A DNA stretch of 64,000 bases from Borrelia turcica IST7 (GTDB taxonomy: Bacteria; Spirochaetota; Spirochaetia; Borreliales; Borreliaceae): the NCBI RefSeq assembly GCF_003606285.1, contig NZ_CP028884.1, positions 868,001 through 932,000 on the forward strand, in the 5' to 3' direction. The position numbers and the translations under genes were made by a program. This document shows positions 6,780 through 16,947 of this stretch, in pieces (the stretch's first letter is position 1; each line of letters begins with the position of its first letter). Below the pieces are notes generated by a model. That model was not told the origin of the DNA, did no database searches, and was given only the letters and a program-made list of their open reading frames with translations.

Positions 6780-9281
6780 TTGTCAGAGAATATTGATGAT
6801 AGAAATGAAGATGATAAAAAAATTAAAGTAGTAAAGTTACGTAAGAAGGTAGTAAAGGTTGTAACTCGCCCAGATAGGAAGATAGATGCAAATGAATCTA
6901 GGAGTGATTTTGCAAGTCCTTCAAATTCATATAAAAAACAAGAACCTGGCAGGAATTATGGACATAATAGGGAATTTAGTGGTGGTCATTCTTATGGTAA
7001 TGGTAATAGGAGTGGTGATAGAACTTCTAATGCGCGAGGAACATTTAGTAGGGATAATACAGGGAATCAGCAACAAGGGAATAGGGGAGGATATTCTGGC
7101 AGGAATTATGGACATAATAGGGAATTTAGTGGTGGTCATTCTTATGGTAATGGTAATAGGAGCGGAGAGAGACCATCTAATGTGCGAGGAACATTTAGTA
7201 GGGATAATACAGGGAATCAGCAACAGGGAAATAGGGGAGGATATTCTGGTAGGAATTATGGACATAATAGAGATTCTAATAGTGGAACTCAACCTCAGAC
7301 TTTTAGACGAGTAATAAGAGCTAAGGTTGTATCTAATGTTGTACCAGCGCCTGTTGATTCTGATAACAAGGGAATTAATAGGAAGCTTGGAGAGAAAAAG
7401 AAACAACAACAGGAAAGTCAAAAAAGTTATAAGCGAAAAAAGGAAGAAACTGAGATTAAGACAATAGAGCAAAAAGTCTTTGAACAGCTTCAGAAAAAAA
7501 AGAAAGAAAATTTGGCAAGTTCAATTCCTAAATCAATTGATATTATGGGAACTATTACTGTAGCAGAGCTTGCAAAGAAGATGAATTTAAAATCTTCAGA
7601 TTTAATTACTAAATTAATGTCTTTAGGTGTAATGGCAACTATTAATGAGAAGATTGACTCTGACACTGCTACTATTTTAGTTGAAGAATATGGATCTAAG
7701 GTTAATGTGGTGTCAATTTATGATGAAACAATTATAGAGGCAGAGAAAGAAGATGAAAGTCAGAGAGTTGAAAAACCTCCTGTTATTACCATAATGGGAC
7801 ATGTTGATCACGGTAAGACTAGACTTCTGTCGGTTTTGCAAAATATTGACATAAATCAAACAGAAACAGGGGGGATTACTCAACATATTGGAGCTTATAC
7901 TATTAGTTACAATAAACATGAAATAACATTCTTAGATACACCAGGGCATGAGGCTTTTACAATGATGAGGAGCCGTGGAGCTCGGGTTACAGACATTGTA
8001 GTGCTTGTTGTCTCAGCGGTGGATGGTGTTATGCCTCAGACTATTGAGGCTATTAATCATGCTAAGGATGCAAAAGTTCCAATTATAGTTGCGATTAATA
8101 AAATAGATTTACCAGACTCGAATTTGGATAGGGTTAAACATCAGCTCTCGGAGTATGAACTTGTACCTGAAGATTGGGGAGGAAATACAATTTTTGTTTC
8201 AATTTCGGCACTTAAGAATATTGGTATTTCAAAACTTCTTGATATGATTATTTTGCAATCTGAAGTAATGGCATTGAAGGCAAATCCAAATAAGAGAGCT
8301 ACTGGTAGGATACTTGATGCTAGAGTTGATTTGGGACGTGGAGTAATTTGTTCTGTAATCATTGAAGATGGGACTCTTTCTGTAGGAGATTCTTTTGTTG
8401 GTGGAATATATCATGGTAAAGTTAGGGCATTGATAAATGAGAGAGGAGTGTCTGTTAAGAGTGTTGGACCTGCAAAAGCTATTAGTGTTTTAGGTTTTTC
8501 TTCTATTCCTCAGGCTGGGGATCCGTTTCAGGTAACAAAGACGGAAAAAGAAGCTAAGTTAATTAGCTCTAAGAGGCAAGATCTTAAGAAGTATGAAAAT
8601 GCTAGGAATGTTAAGAAAATTACTATATCAAATCTTTATGATTCAATTAAAGAAGGAGAACTAAGGGAACTTAAGATAATTTTAAAGGCAGATGTACAAG
8701 GATCTGTTGAGGCTTTAAAGCATTCTCTTGAAAAGTTGACCAACAATGAACTTAGGGTAAAGGTTATTCATTCATCAGCTGGGGCAATAACAGAGACAGA
8801 TATTAGTTTTGCAGCTGCAAGTGAGGCTATTATTATTGGGTTTCATGTAAGACCTACAGCAAAGGCACAGATGTTAGCTGATCAAGAAAAAGTTGAAATT
8901 AGAAAATATAATATAATTTATGATGCAATAAATGATATTAAGTCAGTACTTGAAGGAATGCTTGAGCCGGATATTGAACAAAAATTTATTGGATTTGCTG
9001 AAGTTCGTGCTGTTATTAGCGTTCCTAAGGTTGGAGTAGTGGCTGGATGCTATGTTTCACAAGGATTGATAAAAAGAGATGCTATAACTAATGTTATGAG
9101 AGAAGGGTTTCAGATACATTCTGGAAAGATTTCTTCGCTAAAGAGATTTAAAGATGATGTCAAGGAAGTTAGTGCACAGTATGAGTGTGGAATTATGATT
9201 GATAATTATTTTAATATTAAGGAAGGAGATATCATTGAAGCATTTGAGGTTAAGAAGGTAAAAAGACGCCTTGGATCTTAA
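6780..9281 (+). CDS. infB: Translation initiation factor IF-2
   Basis: A GTPase of 833 residues that places initiator tRNA on the ribosome. The TTG at 6780 is chosen because AAGAGGAG (6765-6772) lies at good spacing and the alternative upstream TTGs lie inside nusA. The N-terminal 210 residues are low-complexity and rich in Gly, Asn, Arg, Ser and Tyr, with a 50-residue tandem repeat. An IF2N-like segment follows ([17 protein letters not shown]). The G domain has GHVDHGKT (near 339), DTPGHE (near 386) and NKID (near 439), followed by domains II-IV. The catalytic half is ordinary; the unusual part is the repeated N-terminus. Confidence 0.96.
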   Translation: MSENIDDRNEDDKKIKVVKLRKKVVKVVTRPDRKIDANESRSDFASPSNSYKKQEPGRNYGHNREFSGGHSYGNGNRSGDRTSNARGTFSRDNTGNQQQGNRGGYSGRNYGHNREFSGGHSYGNGNRSGERPSNVRGTFSRDNTGNQQQGNRGGYSGRNYGHNRDSNSGTQPQTFRRVIRAKVVSNVVPAPVDSDNKGINRKLGEKKKQQQESQKSYKRKKEETEIKTIEQKVFEQLQKKKKENLASSIPKSIDIMGTITVAELAKKMNLKSSDLITKLMSLGVMATINEKIDSDTATILVEEYGSKVNVVSIYDETIIEAEKEDESQRVEKPPVITIMGHVDHGKTRLLSVLQNIDINQTETGGITQHIGAYTISYNKHEITFLDTPGHEAFTMMRSRGARVTDIVVLVVSAVDGVMPQTIEAINHAKDAKVPIIVAINKIDLPDSNLDRVKHQLSEYELVPEDWGGNTIFVSISALKNIGISKLLDMIILQSEVMALKANPNKRATGRILDARVDLGRGVICSVIIEDGTLSVGDSFVGGIYHGKVRALINERGVSVKSVGPAKAISVLGFSSIPQAGDPFQVTKTEKEAKLISSKRQDLKKYENARNVKKITISNLYDSIKEGELRELKIILKADVQGSVEALKHSLEKLTNNELRVKVIHSSAGAITETDISFAAASEAIIIGFHVRPTAKAQMLADQEKVEIRKYNIIYDAINDIKSVLEGMLEPDIEQKFIGFAEVRAVISVPKVGVVAGCYVSQGLIKRDAITNVMREGFQIHSGKISSLKRFKDDVKEVSAQYECGIMIDNYFNIKEGDIIEAFEVKKVKRRLGS
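6948..7272 (+). repeat. 150-bp in-frame tandem repeat within infB
   Basis: Copies begin at 6948, 7098 and 7248: two complete units of 150 bp and a partial third of about 25 bp. The first two differ at only a few positions. Each unit encodes 50 residues rich in G, N, R, S and Y (for example [13 protein letters not shown] and [15 protein letters not shown]). The period is a multiple of three, so copy-number change would keep the frame. Confidence 0.95.
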
Positions 9282-9304
9282 ATATTTGCTTCGTGTTTTT
9301 GGAT

Positions 9305-9664
9305 ATGGAAAAAGAAATCAGAAAGACAAAGCTTGAGAGTTTATTGGTTCAAGAGATTGGCAATTTAATAGTAACAAAGGGTATTAAGGATCCTAGGGTT
9401 CATGAATTTTTGACTGTTGTTAGAGTTGAAGTCTCAAATGATTTAATAAATGCTAAAGTTTTTATTGGGTCTATTAAGGAAGGTGCTTCTCTTGACAATG
9501 CTATTAAAGCCTTGAATAATGCTAAGGGCTTTATTCAGGGAGAGATTGTAAAGAGGATTAAGGTTAGAAATACTCCAAAATTAAATTTTTTAAGGGATGA
9601 TACTATTTCTAAGGCTTTTTATGTTAATAAAATAATTGAAAATTTAAATATTAATAAAGAATAA
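9305..9664 (+). CDS. rbfA: Ribosome-binding factor A
   Basis: A small KH-fold protein (119 residues from this start) needed for 30S maturation and cold adaptation. The typical RbfA layout is present: an N-terminal helix ([15 protein letters not shown]), the strand ending [19 protein letters not shown], and the late motif [18 protein letters not shown], which matches the family's P-L-F-D-S- region. The ATG at 9305 is chosen because it begins with the usual MEKEIR-type sequence. GTG at 9293 is possible; neither has a strong ribosome-binding site. It lies between infB and truB in the same operon. Confidence 0.9.
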   Translation: MEKEIRKTKLESLLVQEIGNLIVTKGIKDPRVHEFLTVVRVEVSNDLINAKVFIGSIKEGASLDNAIKALNNAKGFIQGEIVKRIKVRNTPKLNFLRDDTISKAFYVNKIIENLNINKE

Positions 9665-9673
9665 CATATTTAA

Positions 9674-10519
9674 ATGAATGGAATTGTTTTATTAAATAAA
9701 AGAAATGGAGTCACTTCTTGTGAGTCTCTATTTCCTTTAAAAAAATATTTTGCTAGAAGTCGCGTTGGACATACAGGGACTCTTGATAAGTTTGCTAGTG
9801 GACTTTTGGTTGTTCTTATTGGGAAATATACTAGTCTTTCAAGTTATATTACATCTTTGGATAAAGAATATATAGCAGAGTTTGAATTCGGAATTGAAAC
9901 TGATACTCTTGACCCTAATGGTAATATAGTAAATAAAAGAGATTACATCCCAAGTATAGAGGAATTAAATCTTGGACTTAAGTCTTTTAAGGGTGAGATT
10001 TATCAAGTTCCTCCTAAATTTTCTTCAGTGCATATTAAGGGAAAGAGAGCTTATAAACTGGCTCTTAAAGGAGAGTCTTTTGAACTTCAACCTAGAAAAG
10101 TTAATGTGTATGATATACAAGTCTTAAGCTACAACGCTACTTCTCATATTTTAAAACTAAAAATCAATTGTTCTAAGGGAACCTATATTAGAAGTATAGC
10201 AAGAGATTTGGCCTTATCTTTGGGCTCATGTGCTTATGTGAAGAGTCTTACAAGAATTAAGGTTGGAGATTTTAGATTGGATAATGCTTGCTTTTATGAA
10301 AATTTAAATAACGATTCTTTGATAAGTTTAGAATCTTTAGGTCTTTTTGAAGTAATTTATATTGAATCTAGCATGATTAAATCTGTTAAGAATGGTGTTT
10401 ATATTAATATTGTTATTAATTTGGGTGAGTTTAAGATATTTAAGAATAGAGATGAGGAGATATTAGCAGTTGTATGTGGCATTGCTTTAAATAAATATAA
10501 GTATGTTATCATGTTCTAA
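9674..10519 (+). CDS. truB: tRNA pseudouridine(55) synthase TruB
   Basis: A protein of 281 residues that forms pseudouridine 55 in the T-loop of tRNAs. The catalytic motif is GHTGTLDKFASGLL (about residues 33-46), where the Asp is the nucleophile; Lys-Phe replaces the more common Pro-Leu or Pro-Met. Further motifs are YQVPPKFSSVHIKGKRAYKLA and CSKGTYIRSIARDLA in their expected places. The C-terminal PUA-like tail is short and divergent. It starts 9 bases after rbfA. It ends the rimP operon; rpsO has its own promoter downstream. Confidence 0.93.
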   Translation: MNGIVLLNKRNGVTSCESLFPLKKYFARSRVGHTGTLDKFASGLLVVLIGKYTSLSSYITSLDKEYIAEFEFGIETDTLDPNGNIVNKRDYIPSIEELNLGLKSFKGEIYQVPPKFSSVHIKGKRAYKLALKGESFELQPRKVNVYDIQVLSYNATSHILKLKINCSKGTYIRSIARDLALSLGSCAYVKSLTRIKVGDFRLDNACFYENLNNDSLISLESLGLFEVIYIESSMIKSVKNGVYINIVINLGEFKIFKNRDEEILAVVCGIALNKYKYVIMF

Positions 10520-10568
10520 TAATTTATTAGACATTATTTATTGTATAAGAGAGGTTCTTAGTTTATTT

Positions 10569-10597
10569 TTGTTATTTTGATGAAAAAATATTATAAT
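10569..10597 (+). promoter_or_regulatory. promoter for rpsO-pnp
   Basis: TTGTTA (10569-10574) and TATAAT (10592-10597) are separated by 17 bases. The predicted start lies near 10604, giving a leader of about 64 bases before rpsO. Confidence 0.65.
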
Positions 10598-10614
10598 TTA
10601 GTGTGAAGATTGTA

Positions 10615-10650
10615 ATTATAGCAAGTGGTTTATTTGGACTTTGCTATGAT
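10615..10650 (+). promoter_or_regulatory. hairpin in the rpsO leader; possible S15 autoregulatory site
   Basis: ATTATAGCAA (10615-10624) can pair with TTGCTATGAT (10641-10650), a 10-bp stem with one G-U pair around a 16-base loop. It lies just upstream of the ribosome-binding site AATAGGAG. In several phyla S15 represses its own mRNA through such leader structures. The binding determinants vary between lineages, so the function here is inferred from position and fold alone. Confidence 0.45.
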
Positions 10651-10667
10651 GGTAATAGGAGTCAAGT

Positions 10668-10934
10668 ATGATCAGTAAGGAACAGAAGCAAAAAATAGTT
10701 TCAGAATTTGGAAAGAATGCAAATGATACAGGTTCTGTTGAAGTTCAGGTAGCTTTAATAACGGATAGAATAAAATATTTAACAGAACATTTAAAAATAA
10801 ATAAGAAAGATTATAGCTCAAAAAGAGGTTTATTGAAGTTGGTTGGACAGAGAAGAAGTTTATTAAGATATTATCAGAGTAAAAATTTGGAAGCTTACAG
10901 AACTTTAATAGCTAAACTTGGACTTAGAAAGTAA
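10668..10934 (+). CDS. rpsO: 30S ribosomal protein S15 (uS15)
   Basis: An 88-residue protein of standard S15 length and four-helix pattern. Recognisable segments are [36 protein letters not shown] and the C-terminal [12 protein letters not shown], which together bind the 16S rRNA three-way junction. A good ribosome-binding site (AGGAG) lies before ATG 10668. It has its own promoter and is followed by pnp after 13 bases, the widely conserved rpsO-pnp pair. Confidence 0.97.
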   Translation: MISKEQKQKIVSEFGKNANDTGSVEVQVALITDRIKYLTEHLKINKKDYSSKRGLLKLVGQRRSLLRYYQSKNLEAYRTLIAKLGLRK

Positions 10935-10947
10935 TAAGGGGTTAATT

Positions 10948-13098
10948 TTGAAAAAAGTTTTGAAGTTGAAAATAGGAAGAGAAGAATTGATTTTAGAAAC
11001 AGGCTTATTGGCTAAGCAAGCAAATGGTTCAGTTCTTGCCACTTATGGGGGCTCTACTGTGCTTGCTACAGTTTGTTGTTCAGATTCAGTACGTGAAGAC
11101 TTGGATTTTGTACCTCTTTCGGTTGAATATAATGAAAAATATTATGCTGCTGGAAAAATTCCTGGGGGATTTATTAAAAGAGAAAGTAAGCCTAAGGATA
11201 AGGAAGTGCTTGTTTCTAGGTTAATAGACAGACCTATGAGACCTCTTTTTGATAAGAGGTTTGGAAGAGACATTCAAGTTGTGCCAACAACTCTATCTAC
11301 GGATCAAATGAATCCTCCTGATATTGTTGGTATGAATGCTGCTTTTACGGCAGTTTTTTTATCGAATATTCCATTTAATGGCCCAATTGCGGCTGTTAGG
11401 ATAGCGTATTTAAATAATGAGTTTATAGTTAATCCTTCCTTTGAAGAGATTCAGGAATCTTTACTTGATATTGTTGTTGCAGGTAGTCTAGATGGGATTA
11501 CTATGGTTGAGGGTGGTGCTAATGAGGTTAGTGAGGAGATATTGCTTGTTGCAATAGATAAAGCATATGAATATATTAAGCAAATATGTGATATGCAAAA
11601 GGAATTTGTATCTATTGTTGGGCATAGGGAAAAGTTACCACTTGCTTATGAGGAGAGAGTATTTGAGTTTAAGGATGAACTTAAAGATTTAATTTATTCT
11701 GAGCTTAAGGAAGCTTGTTTTGTTTCAGGCAAACTTAATAGAGATGAAGCTATAAAATTAGTAAAGAAAAAGGCTCATGAACATTTTTCTTCTCTTGATA
11801 AGATAAATGATGAGAATGAAAGGCTTTTTGTAAAAGCTTTTGATGATTTTGAACAAGAAATTGTTAGGAAATCAATTCTTGAAAATAATCTTAGGACAGA
11901 TGGTCGTACTCCTAAAGATATAAGAAATATTTTTGCAGAAGTTGATCTTTTAAATAGAACACATGGTTCTGCTCTTTTTACAAGGGGTGAGACTCAGGCT
12001 TTAGCTGTAACTACTTTGGGAACAAGTATTGATGAACAGATAATGGATGATATTGATGGGGACAAGCGTCTTAATTTTATGCTTCACTATAATTTTCCTC
12101 CTTTTTCTGTTGGAGAGACAGGAAGGCTTATGACAGGAAGGCGTGAGATTGGACATGGCCATTTGGCTCAAAGATCTTTGGAGGCTATGTTGCCTAAGAA
12201 GGATGACTTTCCATATACTATTAGGGTAGTATCTGAAGTGTTGGAATCAAATGGGTCTTCTTCAATGGCTACAGTATGTTCTGGTAGTATGTCTTTAATG
12301 GCTGCTGGGGTTCCTGTTAAGGAGCAGGTTGCAGGAATTGCTATGGGACTTATTAGCGATGGTGATAAATATGTTGTTTTGAGTGATATTTTGGGGGAAG
12401 AGGATCACTTGGGTGATATGGACTTTAAGGTGGCAGGAACTAAAAACGGGATTACTGGGTTTCAGATGGACATTAAGATTTTAAATGTTACAAGGCAGTT
12501 AATGAAGGATGCTCTTGAGCAGGCTAGGGTAGGAAGAATGCATATTTTATCTATTATGGATTCTGTAATTTCAAAATCAAGAGTGGATATATCTGTTAAT
12601 GCCCCTAAGATTCTTCAATTACAAATTGATATTGATAAAATTTCTCTTGTTATTGGGTCTACTGGTAAGACAGTTAAAGCCATTACAGATGAATTTGAAG
12701 TTAGAGTGCAAATTGAACAGGATGGAAGGATTACTCTTTTTGGGGCTGATGGTTTAAAGATGCAAAAAGCAAAAGAGAGAATAGAGAGCATTGTTAGGGA
12801 ACCTAAGGTTGGGGAAATCTATGAAGGAATTGTTAAAAAGATTAACAGCTTTGGAGCTTTCATTGAGCTTACTCCTACAAAGGAAGGGTTTTTAAGTACC
12901 AGAACAAGACTTAGAGATGATAGATATGGTAGTAGTAGAAGTTCTAGGTATGGCGATAGTAGGAATTCTAGGTATGGCGATAACAAACGAGGGATAGGTG
13001 TTCGTCCTCCAAGATTAGAGGAAGGGCAAAGAGTTAAGGTTAAGATAACCGATATAGATAAATTTGGCAAGATTGAGCTTGAATTCGTTAGAGATTAA
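10948..13098 (+). CDS. pnp: Polyribonucleotide nucleotidyltransferase (PNPase)
   Basis: A phosphorolytic 3'-5' exoribonuclease of 716 residues. The TTG at 10948 is chosen because AAGGGG lies six bases upstream and the protein then begins [19 protein letters not shown], as expected for the first RNase PH domain. The two RNase PH domains are complete (for example [11 protein letters not shown] in the first; [12 protein letters not shown] and MDFKVAGT in the second). KH ([12 protein letters not shown]) and S1 ([21 protein letters not shown]) domains follow. The S1 domain is interrupted by an Arg-Tyr-Gly-Ser-rich insert of about 40 residues (near 651-690) before the last strand ([18 protein letters not shown]). 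Confidence 0.96.
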   Translation: MKKVLKLKIGREELILETGLLAKQANGSVLATYGGSTVLATVCCSDSVREDLDFVPLSVEYNEKYYAAGKIPGGFIKRESKPKDKEVLVSRLIDRPMRPLFDKRFGRDIQVVPTTLSTDQMNPPDIVGMNAAFTAVFLSNIPFNGPIAAVRIAYLNNEFIVNPSFEEIQESLLDIVVAGSLDGITMVEGGANEVSEEILLVAIDKAYEYIKQICDMQKEFVSIVGHREKLPLAYEERVFEFKDELKDLIYSELKEACFVSGKLNRDEAIKLVKKKAHEHFSSLDKINDENERLFVKAFDDFEQEIVRKSILENNLRTDGRTPKDIRNIFAEVDLLNRTHGSALFTRGETQALAVTTLGTSIDEQIMDDIDGDKRLNFMLHYNFPPFSVGETGRLMTGRREIGHGHLAQRSLEAMLPKKDDFPYTIRVVSEVLESNGSSSMATVCSGSMSLMAAGVPVKEQVAGIAMGLISDGDKYVVLSDILGEEDHLGDMDFKVAGTKNGITGFQMDIKILNVTRQLMKDALEQARVGRMHILSIMDSVISKSRVDISVNAPKILQLQIDIDKISLVIGSTGKTVKAITDEFEVRVQIEQDGRITLFGADGLKMQKAKERIESIVREPKVGEIYEGIVKKINSFGAFIELTPTKEGFLSTRTRLRDDRYGSSRSSRYGDSRNSRYGDNKRGIGVRPPRLEEGQRVKVKITDIDKFGKIELEFVRD
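12918..12989 (+). repeat. 24-bp imperfect tandem repeat inside the pnp S1 domain
   Basis: TTCTAGGTATGGCGATA recurs at 12942 and 12966 (period 24 bp), preceded by a decayed copy. The encoded peptide repeats RYG-(S/D)-SR-(S/N)-S. It is in frame and specific to the insert in the S1 domain. Confidence 0.8.
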
Positions 13099-13106
13099 TA
13101 GACATT

Positions 13107-14606
13107 ATGAGATTTATATCAAATATTGTTAATAGAAATAAGCTTATTTTTTTAAGTTTATTTCTATTGTTCTCATGCCGTACTACTGAAGAGAGTGTTA
13201 GTTTATCTTTTGTCTTTGATAAAGATGAGAAAAAGGGAGATGCGGAAGAGCTGGGGATTAAGAGAAGAGACTATTTATTGGGACTTCAGGATAATGAGTC
13301 TTTTTTTTTAAGTGATGCTTTTTTAAAAGAAGATAATTCTTATTTTAGTAGTGCTAGAGAAAGTTATGCACAAAAAGATTTTGGAATGACTAGTTTTTTT
13401 TTGAATAAAATATTAACTGATGAGAAGAGTTATAGTAGGGAATTACTTTCTAAAGCCAATTTGTTTTTTGGCTATGTAAATTATCATAAAGGTGCATACA
13501 GTCTTTCTGAACATAATTTTGATTATTTCTTGAAATATTATAAATATTCTCATGCTAGCCTTAGAGTTTCTGAATTAAAATATTTTGCTAAAGATAGAAT
13601 GGGAGCAATCTCTGCATTAAGAGATGTTGATGAATCTTCTATTATGTTGGATTATGATAAGGGAATTTATAATTTCTTAAATAATAAGTTTGGAATAAAT
13701 TATTTAAATTTAGAGAATTTAGGGTTTATAGACAATAGTATTTTTGATATGTTTATTTTGCAAAATAATGTTTTTGTTTCAAATATATTTGGCGGTCTTT
13801 TAAGATATGATATTAAAAATAATGATTATAGGGTTTATATTAAAGACAAGAAGAGTATTGTTTTAAATGGACTTAGAGGGTTTGCGGAACATAAGGGTGT
13901 CATATACATTGGAGGGGATAATGTTCTTTATTATATTGACGATTTTGGAGGTTCTGTTAAGCAAGTTAATGTACCTTTAGGAGTTAAATTAAATAATATA
14001 CAGGTTTTAATGAGTGTTAGAGATGGAATATTTGTTGGTACTTTGGAATCTGGATTATGGTTTTATTCTGATTTAGGTGAATGGACTCAGGTAAAGCTTG
14101 AATCTAATAGAATCTCATCAATTTACTTAGATAAGAGTAAAAATATATTGTTTGTAGGAACAATGGATAATAGCATTTATACCATTAGCCTTGTTGACTT
14201 TAGGGACATTAAACATTTGAACTTTTTTAGTAATAAAGAAAGTGAAAGAAATATCAATTTTATAAAGAGCTATAATGGATATTATTATGTAGGGACTTAT
14301 GGAGGTGGACTTTTTAGATTAAATTTAGAAGATAAGACATATGTAAAGCATGAGGTGGGCAATAATTTTAGTATTGAATATTTCCTTGACATGGAGGTTA
14401 GAGGGGATAAATTATTGTTTGCGACTTTTGAGCATGGTTTAGTAATTTACGATACTATAAATAATAGTTGGGATTATCTAGGGCCTCGTGATGGTCTTCT
14501 CGATTTAAATTTAGTCAAAGTTTTAAGTTTTAATAACTATATAATACTTGGTACTCTCAATAATGGCTTGGTTTTTGTAGATGAAAGTATTAAAAAACAA
14601 TTATGA
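13107..14606 (+). CDS. lipoprotein with TPR-like region and beta-propeller repeats
   Basis: A 499-residue protein of unknown function. Residues 1-23 form a signal peptide ending LFLLFSC, so Cys24 is the likely lipidated residue. Residues about 70-190 are helical and TPR-like. The second half has at least four repeats of the two-component-regulator propeller type (GIFVGTLESGLWFYSD, YYVGTYGGGLFRL, LLFATFEHGLVIYDT, IILGTLNNGLVFVD), suggesting a beta-propeller used for binding. It overlaps lptF by 26 bases, so their translation is probably coupled, which suggests an envelope role with the Lpt permease. Confidence 0.75.
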   Translation: MRFISNIVNRNKLIFLSLFLLFSCRTTEESVSLSFVFDKDEKKGDAEELGIKRRDYLLGLQDNESFFLSDAFLKEDNSYFSSARESYAQKDFGMTSFFLNKILTDEKSYSRELLSKANLFFGYVNYHKGAYSLSEHNFDYFLKYYKYSHASLRVSELKYFAKDRMGAISALRDVDESSIMLDYDKGIYNFLNNKFGINYLNLENLGFIDNSIFDMFILQNNVFVSNIFGGLLRYDIKNNDYRVYIKDKKSIVLNGLRGFAEHKGVIYIGGDNVLYYIDDFGGSVKQVNVPLGVKLNNIQVLMSVRDGIFVGTLESGLWFYSDLGEWTQVKLESNRISSIYLDKSKNILFVGTMDNSIYTISLVDFRDIKHLNFFSNKESERNINFIKSYNGYYYVGTYGGGLFRLNLEDKTYVKHEVGNNFSIEYFLDMEVRGDKLLFATFEHGLVIYDTINNSWDYLGPRDGLLDLNLVKVLSFNNYIILGTLNNGLVFVDESIKKQL

Positions 14607-15870
14607 ATCTTATATAATTACTGAATTTTTTAAGTATTTTTTAATTACTTTTTTATTTTTTTTCTTTGTATTTTTTATAAATCAAATACTTTTTTTTATG
14701 AGAATACTTCTTCAAAATTATGTCCCCTTCTTTAAGGCTTTTATTTTTGTCATATATTCTCTTCCTATGGTAATTGCGCTCTCTCCTCCTTTTGCAGCTT
14801 TAATCTCAGTGGTACTTACTGTTCATAGGTTTAAGCTTAATAATGAAATATTAGCTTTCAGATCAATTGGAATATCTATTTTAGATTTATTAGTTCCTTT
14901 TTTTAAGTTGGGGGTAATTATTGCATTTATTTCGTTTATTTCAAATGATTTTTTACTTCCTCTTGGTTCTATTGGTAGGTTAAAGATTTTTAATGAAATA
15001 AAAGAAGAAGTCCCTCATTTGGTATTAAAGCCTTATTCAAGTAAACAATATGGAGATTTAATATTTGTATCCGGGGAAAAATCAGAGACGGGATATAAGA
15101 ATGTTACTTTTTTTGATAATACTAGACTTAAGGGTTATGATAGGGTATTTATGGCTAAAAATCTTAATATCCAAAAAGAAAATTATCAGGTATATTTCAT
15201 TTTAAATGATGTATTGTCAATTGCTTTAACAGATGATGAGAGTGGATTTTATGACTATTTTTATGCGGATCGAATGAAATATTCAATTGATCAAGTTACA
15301 TTTAGCGATGGGTTTTTATTAAATTATGTAACTCCTTCTCAGATGAGCATAAGAGATGTTATTAAACTTGTTGATAATCAAACTAAATTAATTGAAGATT
15401 TAGATATACAAAATGATTTAGAAGAAGATTTTTTGAATTTGAATTTTTCAAATAGTTATTTAAGTTATTTGTATGATAAGAGTAAGATATTAGACGAGAT
15501 GTCTGTTCTTGAAAATGTGGACTACATGTATAATTTAAATTTAAATTATAGTCCTTATGAGGATATGTCAGCTAAGAGAAATTATGCTCTTTTTTCCCTG
15601 GAGCTTTATCAAAAAATTAGCCTACCATTATCTGTTTTATTTTTTATTTTTTTGGCTTTTGGCATGGGCATGTATTCAAATAAAAAATATTCTATTATTC
15701 TTGAGCTTGTAATTTCAATTTTGATTTGTGTTGTCTATTGGGTAATGTTTATTGGTGGTAAAGTGTATACTGTGCAGAATGCCCCAAATCCTTTTCTTGT
15801 TGCTGTTTTACCAAATGTGTTATTAATCTTTGCGGGAGTGATACTTTTTTTGAGACTTTTAAAGAAATGA
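14581..15870 (+). CDS. lptF: LptF/YjgP-family inner-membrane permease
   Basis: A 429-residue member of the YjgP/YjgQ family. The architecture is three transmembrane segments near the N-terminus, a periplasmic jellyroll-like region (about 120-310), and three more segments at the C-terminus. Family cues include FRSIGISILDLLVPF after the second segment. In LPS-containing bacteria LptF and LptG with LptB extract LPS from the inner membrane. Borrelia are thought to lack LPS, so the substrate here is likely different, perhaps lipoprotein or another lipid. Its start lies inside the preceding lipoprotein gene and its stop overlaps lptG by 4 bases (ATGA). Confidence 0.85.
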   Translation: MKVLKNNYESYIITEFFKYFLITFLFFFFVFFINQILFFMRILLQNYVPFFKAFIFVIYSLPMVIALSPPFAALISVVLTVHRFKLNNEILAFRSIGISILDLLVPFFKLGVIIAFISFISNDFLLPLGSIGRLKIFNEIKEEVPHLVLKPYSSKQYGDLIFVSGEKSETGYKNVTFFDNTRLKGYDRVFMAKNLNIQKENYQVYFILNDVLSIALTDDESGFYDYFYADRMKYSIDQVTFSDGFLLNYVTPSQMSIRDVIKLVDNQTKLIEDLDIQNDLEEDFLNLNFSNSYLSYLYDKSKILDEMSVLENVDYMYNLNLNYSPYEDMSAKRNYALFSLELYQKISLPLSVLFFIFLAFGMGMYSNKKYSIILELVISILICVVYWVMFIGGKVYTVQNAPNPFLVAVLPNVLLIFAGVILFLRLLKK

Positions 15871-16931
15871 GAGTAGATAAACTTTTTGTAAAGAATATAA
15901 CATTGACTTTTCTATTTATGAATTTTCTTTTCATGATCTTGATTGTGCTTGGGGATTTATTTGTAAATCTTTTAAGTTATCTTGAGAATAAACTTAGTGT
16001 TAATGATATTATTTATGTTTATTATTTATATCTACCAAAATCTTTCTCAGATGGAGTAGCTTTATCTTTTCTTTTTGCTGTTTCTAATCTTATTGGCAAT
16101 CTTTCTATGAGAAATGAAATAATAGGACTTTTTAGTTGTGGAATTTCTCTTTCTAGGATATTAAGGCCAATAATTGTAATTAGTATTGTAATATCAATAA
16201 TTCTCTTTTTTTTTGATAATTATTTGGTCATAGATACTGTTACTCAAAGAGATGCTTTTCTTAAAAATAGCATGGGAAAAGGTTCTAGTGATAGAACTGT
16301 AATAATTAGAGATTTTGCAAGGGAAATATACAATATTAGATATTACAATATCGATAATGATACTATTTCTAATTTAATAATTATTTTAAGAGATAATAAT
16401 GATGTTTTTAATAAAAGGTATGATGTGAGTAAGGCTGAGTGGGTTGATAATAAGTGGAATCTTTATGGTGTGAGAGAATTTTCTAAGATTGGGAGAGAGG
16501 TTGTAGAAAATTTTTATGAGAGTCTTGATGGAAAGGGGATTGTTAATCTAGAACCTGAATATGTTAAAATAGTGATGTTGTCTTCAAAGACATTGAATTT
16601 CTCAAAACTTATTAGTTGGATTGGATCCCTTAAGGTAGAAAATTTAGATTATTCTGAGGCTTTATTTGATTTTTTAAATAGGATATTTTTTTCATTTAGA
16701 TTAATACTTTTGAGTTTTACTGTTGGTTTCATAAGTCTTGCTTTAAGAAAAAATATTTTTATACTGAGTTTATTAAATAGTATTGCATTTGCAGTTGTAT
16801 ATGTTATTTCAATTGTGATTTTTAACTTTTTAGCTGATCTTGGTTATTTGCCCATAACAGTTGCAAGTTCATTTACTACTGTGTTGTTTCTTATTATTAA
16901 TTTTGTTATTTATAAGTTTGTTCGTAAATAG
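15867..16931 (+). CDS. lptG: LptG/YjgQ-family inner-membrane permease
   Basis: A 354-residue paralogue of the preceding gene with the same layout: N-terminal membrane segments, a middle periplasmic domain (about 110-255) and C-terminal membrane segments. The element MRNEIIGLFSCGISLSRILR matches the cytoplasmic coupling region that contacts the LptB ATPase. The start overlaps the lptF stop (ATGA), so production of the pair is coupled. LptF and LptG are assigned by gene order; sequence alone does not firmly separate them. No lptB is in the window. Confidence 0.83.
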   Translation: MRVDKLFVKNITLTFLFMNFLFMILIVLGDLFVNLLSYLENKLSVNDIIYVYYLYLPKSFSDGVALSFLFAVSNLIGNLSMRNEIIGLFSCGISLSRILRPIIVISIVISIILFFFDNYLVIDTVTQRDAFLKNSMGKGSSDRTVIIRDFAREIYNIRYYNIDNDTISNLIIILRDNNDVFNKRYDVSKAEWVDNKWNLYGVREFSKIGREVVENFYESLDGKGIVNLEPEYVKIVMLSSKTLNFSKLISWIGSLKVENLDYSEALFDFLNRIFFSFRLILLSFTVGFISLALRKNIFILSLLNSIAFAVVYVISIVIFNFLADLGYLPITVASSFTTVLFLIINFVIYKFVRK

Positions 16932-16947
16932 TAGGTTTTATTAATTT

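Noticed and set aside
6927-7300. CRISPR array suggested by regular repeats
   Set aside because: The repeats are 150 bp, tandem and without unique spacers, and they are protein coding.
6886-7314. A 142-residue open frame inside infB
   Set aside because: It lies in another frame across the 150-bp repeat and its repeated sequence simply mirrors the repeat; no ribosome-binding site is seen.
6927-7472. A 181-residue antisense open frame over infB
   Set aside because: It is the reverse complement of the repetitive IF2 N-terminus, with Ile/Thr/Ser repetition and no recognisable protein features.
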